Origin: JAXMBX01 sp046349635
Lineage (GTDB): Bacteria; Planctomycetota; Planctomycetia; Planctomycetales; Planctomycetaceae
Assembly (NCBI GenBank): GCA_046349635.1
Contig: JAXMBX010000015.1
Span: forward strand, 1-64,000
DNA length: 64,000 nucleotides
Direction of reading: 5' to 3'
Shown: positions 27,438 through 34,503 of the stretch, one piece after another
Position numbering within the stretch: position 1 is the first letter of the stretch
Layout: each line of letters begins with the position of its first letter
The notes under the pieces: model-generated
What the model was told of the DNA's origin: nothing
Database searches by the model: none
The model's input: the letters and a program-made list of their open reading frames with translations, nothing else
Program-made: the position numbers and the translations under genes

Positions 27438-27474
27438 CGAATTACAAATATATTTGTAATTCGTATTGCAATAC
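27438..27474. promoter_or_regulatory. Two abutting perfect palindromes upstream of the secretion operon
   Basis: A 26-bp perfect palindrome with half-site CGAATTACAAATA (27438-27463) is directly followed by a 12-bp perfect palindrome GTATTGCAATAC (27463-27474). The arms TTACA...TGTAA recall BlaI-type operators but with a wider spacer. The sites end 33 bp before the GspE start, where a regulator could block transcription. No matching regulator gene is in the window. Confidence 0.6.
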
Positions 27475-27506
27475 CGTAGACTGCGGGGCGCAAACCCATC
27501 TCTCCC

Positions 27507-28793
27507 ATGGTCAAGGGTCTTTCGCACATGAATGGTCCTGCCCGGTTTTCACTCCCTGCGGATTTGACCCCGTCCACTCCCGGACCCGTCACCACCGCCC
27601 ACTGGTTCCGGGGGCTGTTCGCGGGACGCGTCACTCCTCAACAGAATGATATCCCGGCGATCGTGGAGCAGATCCTCTCCGCCGCACGTGACGCACGGGC
27701 CACTGACGTCCATCTCCAACCGACAGAGGTCGATTGGGAAATGCGGTGGCGGATCGACAGCGTGTTGCAAGAGGTGGCCCGCTTTCCGCTCGACGTGGGA
27801 CGGCGGATCGTGACGCGGCTGAAAGTTCTCGCCGAACTCCTGACCTATCGAGTCGATCTCCCCCAGGAGGGACGGGTCCGCAGCGACCTCGGGGCGAACG
27901 AAACCCGCATCAGTTGTTTTCCGACGATCTTCGGCGAAAAAGTCGTCATCAGGCTGTTCGTCGGCAGCGCGAAATACCAACACGTCGCGGATCTCGGTTT
28001 TCCCGCTGATCTCCGCCAGGCACTGACCTTATCGCTGAGTGACACCGGGGGCATTATTCTCGTCACCGGTCCGGCAGGGAGCGGCAAGACGACCTCGCTT
28101 TACGCCTGCCTGCGGGAACTCTCGGATCGTCATCAGGGTGGACGCAATCTCGTCTCGCTGGAGGATCCCGTCGAAGTCATCGTCCCCGGAGTGACGCAAT
28201 CACAAGTGAACTCCCACGCGGGGTTCGACCTCGAAACCGGCCTGCGATCACTCTTGAGACAAGACCCGGAAGTGATCATGGTCGGCGAAATCCGTGACCA
28301 GACCGTCGCCCGCGTGGTCTTTCAGGCGGCATTGAGCGGCCATCTGGTCCTGACCACCTTCCACGCGGGGCATAGCATCGAAGCTCTCTGCCGTCTGGGA
28401 GACCTTGGGATTGAGCCGTTTCTGTTGCGCAACGCGATCCGTCTGGTACTCGGTCAGCGGCTCGTGCGAAAACTCTGCACCTGTGCTACCCCTCCCCAGA
28501 ATTCCGTCGATGGAATTGCCTCCAGAATGCCGGTCGGTTGCGCCGAGTGCGCGGGGACGGGCTATCAGGGTCGGCTGGTACTGGTTGAGGGATTCTCTCC
28601 CGGCCTGGAAGCGCTGCGGCCGGAGTTCCTGCAGGGGATTGACCCGCAGCGTCTCGCAACGAATGCAAGGGCCCATGGCTTTCAATCGTTGCGCGATCGG
28701 GGACTGGAACTCGTTCGACAGGGAGAGACTTCACTCCTCGAAGTGTATCGCGTCCTGGGAACGCTGGCGGAGCCTCCCGCTTCGGCCACCTGA
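27507..28793 (+). CDS. GspE/PilB-type secretion ATPase
   Basis: A 428-residue ATPase of the type II secretion/type IV pilus family. Walker A GPAGSGKTT (188-196), Asp box LEDPVE (218-223), Walker B VIMVGEIRD (256-264) and His box LTTFHAGHS are all present. A tetracysteine zinc site follows (C324, C326, C345, C348 in CTC...CAEC). The usual N-terminal MshEN/GspE-N1 domain is missing or reduced to about 45 residues, so this is a short form. It powers pseudopilus assembly through the inner-membrane GspF proteins encoded next. The start could also be ATG 27528. Confidence 0.92.
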   Translation: MVKGLSHMNGPARFSLPADLTPSTPGPVTTAHWFRGLFAGRVTPQQNDIPAIVEQILSAARDARATDVHLQPTEVDWEMRWRIDSVLQEVARFPLDVGRRIVTRLKVLAELLTYRVDLPQEGRVRSDLGANETRISCFPTIFGEKVVIRLFVGSAKYQHVADLGFPADLRQALTLSLSDTGGIILVTGPAGSGKTTSLYACLRELSDRHQGGRNLVSLEDPVEVIVPGVTQSQVNSHAGFDLETGLRSLLRQDPEVIMVGEIRDQTVARVVFQAALSGHLVLTTFHAGHSIEALCRLGDLGIEPFLLRNAIRLVLGQRLVRKLCTCATPPQNSVDGIASRMPVGCAECAGTGYQGRLVLVEGFSPGLEALRPEFLQGIDPQRLATNARAHGFQSLRDRGLELVRQGETSLLEVYRVLGTLAEPPASAT

Positions 28794-28825
28794 ACCCGAC
28801 TATTATTCTCAAGATTTCTTCTCCC

Positions 28826-29863
28826 ATGACTGCCGCTTTGACACCCGAACAACTGCTAATGTTCCACGTGGAACTTTCCATGCTGGTCCGAACCGGATCA
28901 CCGTTGGAACCGGGACTGCGCAGACTAGGAGCGGAGTTGCCGGGGAAGTTGGGGCAACTGGGTGAGCGTCTCAGCGAACGGTTGCGCGATGGGAAAACGC
29001 TGCAGGAGGCACTCGCCGCAGAAGCGCAACCCTTGCCCTCCACCTATAGTCACATTCTGGCGATTGGTGAAGAATCGGGAAAACTGTCCCTGGCTCTGGA
29101 AGCATTGATCCGCATGACGCGGCAGATGATCGACTTGCGCCGCCTGATCGGACTGTCGTTTATTTATCCGGTCGTGGTGACCGCCTTTGCGTATGTCTTG
29201 ATCCTGCTGTTTCTGTCGGAATTCTGGGAACGCTACCGGCTCTTCCGGGAAGACCTCAAAGTCCCCGCTGTTCCGTGGATGGAAACGCTCTCTCTGCTCG
29301 CAGGGAACATGCATCTCTGGTGGTGGATTCCCCCGGCGGTCGTGTTTTGCTTCTGGCTGGGGCGCAGATGGTGGGGACGACGCGACCTGTTGGAAATTGG
29401 AGTCGGACTGGGGTTGTTGCCGGGTGTCCGGCGCTTGCGTCGCGAATGGCATCTGACTCAATTCACGGAGCTGCTGGCCATGCTGGTGGAGCAGGAAGTC
29501 CCGCTGCAAAAGGGAATCTTGCTGGCGGCGGAGATGACCGGCAATGCGGCCCTCAGCCGTTCGGCGGAGGCCCAGATCGCCGCCTTGAATGCCGGCGAAA
29601 CGCCCAGGGTCTCCACCCGACGGGGGATTCCGCAGTATGTGTTGTGGTTGCTCGGAACAGCGGGAAGCCGGGACCAGCTCGTGCGGAATCTGCGTGGAGC
29701 AGCGGATCTGTTCCGGCGGCGGGGGATGCGGCAGATCTACGCGCTCAAGTACCTCTTGCCCGCGTCGCTGACCGTCATCATCGGAGGGGGAATCGCGCTG
29801 GCGTACACCCTCATCGTGTATCAACCGGTGGTCTTCCTGATGTCGGAGGTCACCCGCCAATGA
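28826..29863 (+). CDS. GspF-like platform protein 1
   Basis: A 345-residue inner-membrane protein with two T2SSF domains: LVRTGSPLEPGLRRL and ILAIGEESGKLSLALE in the first half, LLAMLVEQEVPLQKGILLAA and LRGAADLFRRRGM in the second. Membrane helices lie near 110-135, 160-185 and 310-335. It should form the platform that couples the GspE ATPase to pseudopilin assembly. Its stop overlaps the next GspF start by ATGA, showing translational coupling. Confidence 0.85.
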   Translation: MTAALTPEQLLMFHVELSMLVRTGSPLEPGLRRLGAELPGKLGQLGERLSERLRDGKTLQEALAAEAQPLPSTYSHILAIGEESGKLSLALEALIRMTRQMIDLRRLIGLSFIYPVVVTAFAYVLILLFLSEFWERYRLFREDLKVPAVPWMETLSLLAGNMHLWWWIPPAVVFCFWLGRRWWGRRDLLEIGVGLGLLPGVRRLRREWHLTQFTELLAMLVEQEVPLQKGILLAAEMTGNAALSRSAEAQIAALNAGETPRVSTRRGIPQYVLWLLGTAGSRDQLVRNLRGAADLFRRRGMRQIYALKYLLPASLTVIIGGGIALAYTLIVYQPVVFLMSEVTRQ

Positions 29864-30912
29864 TCTCCTTCCCGGCACCTGAATCCTCCTCCTCCGGAAA
29901 GGTTTCCTCGCCGAATCTCGACGTGGAAAGCTGGGACCGAATTGCAGAGCTGGTCCGCGCCCGGCAGCCTCTGGAAGCGGGCTTGAAGATCGTCGCGCAG
30001 GAGTTACCCTCCGGAAAACAGCGTCGCGAACTGCTGAAGCTGGTCCGGGAACTTGAGCAGGGGAAATCGCCGGCGGAGTTGTGTGAAGACACGGGGCGAT
30101 CGAGCGAATTGCGACAACTGCTGAAAGCGGGAGTGGAGACGGGGCAACTGGGAGCGTTGCTGCAGGATTACGTTGAGGATGCGATGCAGGCCCGTGAACT
30201 CCGCTGGCAGGTTCGCTTCTTCATGCTGTATTCCCTGGGGCTGGTGACGCTGGCGTTGAGTGTGAACGCTTTTCTGCTCACGTACCTCAATGACCTGGGG
30301 GGCAAACTCGCCAGGGACTTTGAAATCAGTTCTCCCGTTCCGGTCTTCACGACGAGCGCGGTTTTCTGGGCCGGTTGGGGGGTTGCATGCCTGCCGGTGC
30401 TGGTGGTTTTATTCGGGTGGTTGGCCTCGAAAATCCTGCCGCTGCGGATCTGGGGTTTGTTTTATCACATCCCGCTGCTGGGAGCGATTTTTCGCTGGGA
30501 GGGTTTTGCCCGTGGCTGCCGCATCCTGGCGCTGATGTTGCAGGCTTCGTGTCCGTTGCCGAAGGGGATGTTGATCGCCGGGCGCGGTGTGCGACAGCCG
30601 TTGGCGGCGCATTCCTTTCAACGCCTGGGGGCGCTCGTCGAAAACGGAGCTCCGCTGGAGGATGCGGCCCTTACCATCCACACGCTACCTCCCAGCCTGC
30701 GGGAAGTGTTCATCCAACTGCGGGACGGAGAATCCCTGCGGGAAATGCTGCGCGGACTGGCGGATCTGTACACCCGCCGTGCGCAAGAGTTGATCCGCTG
30801 GTTTTTGATCTTCTGGGAACCGGCGGTGCTGCTGGTGTGTGCCACCTGCATCATGATTGCGTACATGGGGATCATGTACAACTTGACCACCCTCCTGAGA
30901 CAACTGATGTGA
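29860..30912 (+). CDS. GspF-like platform protein 2
   Basis: A 350-residue paralog of the preceding gene. ATG 29860 overlaps its stop (ATGA). Motifs LVRARQPLEAGLKIVAQELP and LKAGVETGQLGALLQDYVED match the first T2SSF domain; LALMLQASCPLPKGMLIAGR and the final helix AVLLVCATCIMIAYMGIMYN match the second. A longer in-frame opening reaching back to 29275 only overlaps GspF 1 and lacks motifs. A second platform protein in one operon is unusual. Confidence 0.83.
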   Translation: MISFPAPESSSSGKVSSPNLDVESWDRIAELVRARQPLEAGLKIVAQELPSGKQRRELLKLVRELEQGKSPAELCEDTGRSSELRQLLKAGVETGQLGALLQDYVEDAMQARELRWQVRFFMLYSLGLVTLALSVNAFLLTYLNDLGGKLARDFEISSPVPVFTTSAVFWAGWGVACLPVLVVLFGWLASKILPLRIWGLFYHIPLLGAIFRWEGFARGCRILALMLQASCPLPKGMLIAGRGVRQPLAAHSFQRLGALVENGAPLEDAALTIHTLPPSLREVFIQLRDGESLREMLRGLADLYTRRAQELIRWFLIFWEPAVLLVCATCIMIAYMGIMYNLTTLLRQLM

Positions 30913-30913
30913 C

Positions 30914-31585
30914 ATGCACCTGACAGTCTTCCTGATCCCGATCGCTGTGATCGTGTTCCTGATGCGACTGCCGAAAGTCGCTTCGCGGGCGATGGTGCTG
31001 CGCCTGCTCGCCATCGGACTGGAACGCAATGTCGCTCTGGGACCGCTGGTGCTGGGCTTTGCGGAGGAGTCGGGGTGGTGGGAACGGAGAAAGTTGCTTC
31101 AACTGGGCCGCCGTCTGGAAGGAGGCTTTTCCGTCCCGGAGGCGCTCGACAGTCTGGGTGGATTCGTGCCGCCGGAAATCTCCGCGGCAACCTTTACTGC
31201 AGAAGCGTGCGGAAACCTGCCGGAAACATTGCGCCGTCTGTCACTGGAGTGGGAACAAAATTCCATCGAACGGGGACGGCAGCTCCCCATCGCGGTGTTG
31301 TATTTCTCCATTCTGTGCTCCCTGCTGGCGGGAACTCTGGGCTTTCTGTCGATTTATGTGCTCCCGAAATACAAAGCGATCTTTCAGGACTTCGGCATGG
31401 AACTGCCTCGGCAAGTTGGTGGTATTCCGCTGTCGCTCGATGGCCTGTTTGTCGTCCTGGCATGGAGTGATGTGGCGATGCTGCTGGTTCTGGCGGTGCT
31501 GGTCTTCCGAGGGCGGAGATACTTTTCACGGTTCTTCGGGGAGAAGGGGCGGAGTCGGTGTTTTCGGCGTGGACATTTTCACTAA
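30914..31585 (+). CDS. GspF-like platform protein 3, N-terminal half
   Basis: A 223-residue protein with one T2SSF domain: LLAIGLERNVALGPLVLGFA, FTAEACGNLPETLRRL, then two helices (LYFSILCSLLAGTLGFLSIY and a second near 190). The frame ends in an arginine-rich tail (GRSRCFRRGHFH) that looks non-native. The missing second T2SSF domain is encoded at once in the -1 frame at 31558. One deleted T (TTTTT to TTTT at 31561-31564) would explain the split, giving RCFSAWTFSLTAAG in the repaired reading. It may still work as a split protein. Confidence 0.7.
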   Translation: MHLTVFLIPIAVIVFLMRLPKVASRAMVLRLLAIGLERNVALGPLVLGFAEESGWWERRKLLQLGRRLEGGFSVPEALDSLGGFVPPEISAATFTAEACGNLPETLRRLSLEWEQNSIERGRQLPIAVLYFSILCSLLAGTLGFLSIYVLPKYKAIFQDFGMELPRQVGGIPLSLDGLFVVLAWSDVAMLLVLAVLVFRGRRYFSRFFGEKGRSRCFRRGHFH

Positions 31586-32007
31586 CCGCCGCCGGCGAGA
31601 CGCCGCTGATCCTGAAGAATCTGCAGGTCCCGCTGCAGACCGGTAAGCCGTTGTCGGTCGGGATCGAGACTCTGACGATTCATCATCCGTTTTCTTTTAT
31701 GCGACAGAAAATGCTGCACGTGCTGGACGATTTGATGGATGGGGTCTCCTGCTGGGAAAGCCTGCGGAGGTTCAGGCTGATCACTGAAGCCGAATTCGGG
31801 TTGCTTGAGACTGCGGAACGGGGTCACAGCCTGGAATGGATGCTGGGGGAACTGGCCCGCAGTCAGGAACGCCGTGCAAACCGCCGCTGGGACGCACTGG
31901 GAATGCTCCTGCAGCCATGCCTGGTGGCGTTGTTGGGATTTGTAGTCTGCTGGATTGCCCTGGCCTTCTTTTATCCGTTGATCCTGATTTTGCAGAACCT
32001 GGTGTGA
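31558..32007 (+). CDS. GspF-like platform protein 3, C-terminal half
   Basis: A 149-residue frame from GTG 31558, overlapping the previous gene by 28 bp. It holds the second T2SSF domain (LQVPLQTGKPLSVGIETL, LLETAERGHSLEWMLGELAR) and the terminal membrane helix (LVALLGFVVCWIALAFFYPL). GGAGAAGGGGCGGAG upstream could serve as a ribosome-binding site, so independent translation of a split GspF is possible; a frameshifted single gene of about 365 residues is the simpler view. Confidence 0.65.
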   Translation: MFSAWTFSLTAAGETPLILKNLQVPLQTGKPLSVGIETLTIHHPFSFMRQKMLHVLDDLMDGVSCWESLRRFRLITEAEFGLLETAERGHSLEWMLGELARSQERRANRRWDALGMLLQPCLVALLGFVVCWIALAFFYPLILILQNLV

Positions 32008-32015
32008 GCGCGGGC

Positions 32016-32483
32016 ATGTGGGACATTCTGAAACAATTCGACAGGACAAAATCGGACCACGACGGGAATCTCTTCCGTCCGGGACGGTCGCGATGCGGGA
32101 TCACCTTGATCGAGTTGACCGCGGCCTGCTTCCTGATGGCTGCGATCGGGGGGAGCCTGCTCCCGTTGCTCTCCCGATTGGATGCGGCGCGCGAGAACCA
32201 GCGGCGACGGCAGGTGGCACTTGTCGAACTGGAAAACCTCCTGGAGCGGGCCTCGCTGATCCCGGCTGCGGAAGTGACCCCGGCGCGACTGTCAGCACTC
32301 GCAGACAAGCTACAGATCGGCGAACTCCTCCCCGGAGCGAAGGTGCAGATCGAGACGCGAGAACAGGAAGGAAAACCGGCCGCGGTGCAGGTCCGGTATC
32401 GAATCACACACACCACGGCGAAGGAAGGAACACGGGAATTAGCCTCCCTGGAACAATGGTTCTTTTCGGGGGAGAAACCCTGA
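32016..32483 (+). CDS. Minor pseudopilin (type II secretion-like)
   Basis: A 155-residue protein from ATG 32016. After a polar leader of about 31 residues comes a prepilin motif, CGITLIELTAACFLMAAIGG, with the expected Glu five residues after the cleavage point. The remainder is a small alpha/beta domain. A prepilin peptidase would cleave after the Gly-containing leader, though that gene is not in the window. It resembles GspI/GspJ-class minor pseudopilins in position and size. Confidence 0.75.
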   Translation: MWDILKQFDRTKSDHDGNLFRPGRSRCGITLIELTAACFLMAAIGGSLLPLLSRLDAARENQRRRQVALVELENLLERASLIPAAEVTPARLSALADKLQIGELLPGAKVQIETREQEGKPAAVQVRYRITHTTAKEGTRELASLEQWFFSGEKP

Positions 32484-32484
32484 C

Positions 32485-33021
32485 ATGGTGAAACCAACCA
32501 GTCACAGACGCAAAGGCTCCACGCTTCTCGAGCTGCTGACGGTGATCAGCGTCGCCGGCATCCTGTTTGTCGCAGGGACGCTATTTCTGCACCGGCTGCT
32601 CGCGGTGGAACGGACCTTTACCCTCGCCGCCCGGACGCAGATCCTGTTATCCCGGTTATCCGAGCGGTGGCGACAGGATGCCCATGAGGCGGAAAAAGTG
32701 GAGGTGGCTCTCGCGATGCAGGGAATAGAAGCAGGATCGGTCACTTTCCGGCAAGGAGACCGAGAAATCGTGTGGCGGAAACAGTCGGGGGGTGTCACGC
32801 GCGAAGTCCGCCGTGGAACGGAGCGGCTCGCGTGGAATGAGTTTGCCTTCGCACCAGTCACCGAAATGTCATTTGCGTTCGAGCCTGCGGAAAAAGTGGC
32901 ACGGCTGACGGTGAATCGCCCCTGGCCTGCGGCGGTCGCCAATGCCGAGCAACGCAGATACGAACGGGAACAGCCGGCGGAATTAAGAATTGAAGGGGCC
33001 TGCCGGAGCCTCAAACCATGA
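32485..33021 (+). CDS. Prepilin-type pseudopilin
   Basis: A 178-residue protein with a short basic leader and the prepilin motif KGSTLLELLTVISVAGILFV (Glu at +5 of the processed protein, followed by the hydrophobic helix). It starts 1 bp after the previous stop and overlaps the next start by ATGA, so it is in the secretion operon. The length and the long soluble domain suit a GspJ-like minor pseudopilin. Confidence 0.78.
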   Translation: MVKPTSHRRKGSTLLELLTVISVAGILFVAGTLFLHRLLAVERTFTLAARTQILLSRLSERWRQDAHEAEKVEVALAMQGIEAGSVTFRQGDREIVWRKQSGGVTREVRRGTERLAWNEFAFAPVTEMSFAFEPAEKVARLTVNRPWPAAVANAEQRRYEREQPAELRIEGACRSLKP

Positions 33022-33461
33022 AGCATCTTTCCAACTCAAAACGGCACAGCGACGCTTCCCGCAAACGAGGGTTCGTCCTCGTTCTATTGATCCTCACACT
33101 GGGGGTCGGAGCATTGATCCTCACTTCGGTGACGAGCGTCACACTCCGACAGGGACTCTCCCTGGATCGGGAACAGCGCTTCGCGCAGGCACGGCAGTAT
33201 GCTCTCGCGGCGCTGGAACGGACACGCTTACAGCTTCTTTCCCAGCCGAACTTCGCAGGGGAAACGTGGAGCATTCCCGCGTTTCAACCGGGTGAAGAAT
33301 CCCCCGCGACGGCTGCGATCCAGGTTCTTGCCGTACCCGATCGGGCTGATCAGCGGAACGTGCAGATTGAAGTCAGTTTTCCCTCGGCGATCGGAACGTC
33401 GTGGAATTATCACAGCACGCAGCTCCTCACTTTGAAATTTCCCTCGGGGACGAACCCATGA
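33018..33461 (+). CDS. GspK/PilX-like pseudopilin component
   Basis: A 147-residue protein with a basic leader and the helix RGFVLVLLILTLGVGALILT. It lacks the usual Glu at +5, as GspK- and PilX-type tip components often do, and continues with a glutamine/arginine-rich helix (REQRFAQARQYALAALERTR). ATGA overlaps join it to both neighbours. The role as pseudopilus tip is inferred from pattern and gene order. Confidence 0.65.
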   Translation: MKHLSNSKRHSDASRKRGFVLVLLILTLGVGALILTSVTSVTLRQGLSLDREQRFAQARQYALAALERTRLQLLSQPNFAGETWSIPAFQPGEESPATAAIQVLAVPDRADQRNVQIEVSFPSAIGTSWNYHSTQLLTLKFPSGTNP

Positions 33462-34360
33462 TGACCTCACATACTTTTTTCACGAGCGGGAAGAACTCTT
33501 CGGGCTCGCGCCCGCCGGTTCGAGGGTTCACATTGATCGAGTTGCTGGTGGTGATTGCGATCATCGCGGTGCTGATCGCATTGATGCTGCCGGCGATCCA
33601 GCAATCGCGGGAGGCGGCGAGGCGGGCACAATGCCGCGCGAATCTCACGCAAATCGGTCTGGCGCTGCACAACTATCAGCAGGCCCATCGCTTCTTCCCG
33701 CCGGGGGTGGTGAATGCCACCGGGCCCATCGATGACTCGAAACCGGGCTATTACGTCTCGTGGATGGTGCAACTCCTGCCGCTAATCGACCAGGGGGTCG
33801 CGTTCCGAAAATTTGATTTCGCGGGGGGAGCGTTGTCTCCGAAAAACGCGGAACTGGCGTCGCATGGAGTTCCCTTATACATCTGTCCTTCTTCAGCACG
33901 GACGGGAGCGGGGAGCGACTACGCCGGTTGTCATCACGACAAAGTGGCTCCGATCGACGCGAAGCAGAACGGGGTACTGTTTCTCAACAGCAGCGTGGCC
34001 CCGGATGACATCAGCGATGGGCAGGGGTACACAATCCTTGTCGGTGAATCCACCGGGGGAACGACCTGGCTGATCGGCTCGAACTCGACACTCCGGAACA
34101 CGGGTATTCCGCTCGACAACAGTGAAAACAGTTACGTCCAGCAGCTCAATCAGGCGGTGAACCAACCTCCCCCTTCGAAGCAGGACAAGCAGGGAGTTAC
34201 GACACCCCTCAAGACGACGGGGGGATTTACCAGCAATCACGCCGGGGTGTTCTTTCTGCTGGCTGATGGAAATGTGAAATTGCTCTCGCCGCAGATTGAT
34301 TCCGGGCTATTTCAGAAGCTCGGCAACCGGGCGGATGGGAACCTGATCGGAAATTTCTGA
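33458..34360 (+). CDS. DUF1559 prepilin-type pseudopilin
   Basis: A 300-residue protein starting MMTSH at 33458, overlapping the previous stop. The prepilin motif RGFTLIELLVVIAIIAVLIA is canonical, followed by PAIQQSREAARRAQC and the DUF1559 body (NLTQIGLALHNYQQ, CPSSART). The C-terminus has NHAGVFFLLADGNVKLL, close to the planctomycete H-X9-DG processing-associated motif but with one residue fewer between His and Asp-Gly. DUF1559 proteins are very numerous in planctomycetes; this one sits in a secretion operon and may be its major pseudopilin. Confidence 0.9.
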   Translation: MMTSHTFFTSGKNSSGSRPPVRGFTLIELLVVIAIIAVLIALMLPAIQQSREAARRAQCRANLTQIGLALHNYQQAHRFFPPGVVNATGPIDDSKPGYYVSWMVQLLPLIDQGVAFRKFDFAGGALSPKNAELASHGVPLYICPSSARTGAGSDYAGCHHDKVAPIDAKQNGVLFLNSSVAPDDISDGQGYTILVGESTGGTTWLIGSNSTLRNTGIPLDNSENSYVQQLNQAVNQPPPSKQDKQGVTTPLKTTGGFTSNHAGVFFLLADGNVKLLSPQIDSGLFQKLGNRADGNLIGNF

Positions 34361-34503
34361 TATCCCGAGCGGAAGTCTCGGTCCGCGGATTAAATCCTCC
34401 CCGAGGTTGAAGGGAGGTACTGGCTCTCCCCCTGTTCAGCGGGTATCCTCGCGGTCGTGCCAAAACAGGTAGATCACGACCAATTCAGCGGGGAATTTGC
34501 ACC

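Noticed and set aside
29275..29859. N-terminal extension of GspF 2 to 29275
   Set aside because: It overlaps GspF 1 entirely and has no T2SSF pattern; the ATGA start at 29860 fits the operon.
31550..31585. Programmed -1 frameshift site in GspF 3
   Set aside because: The zero-frame codons around the T-run do not form a canonical X XXY YYZ slippery heptamer and I see no downstream stem-loop; kept only as one possible explanation.
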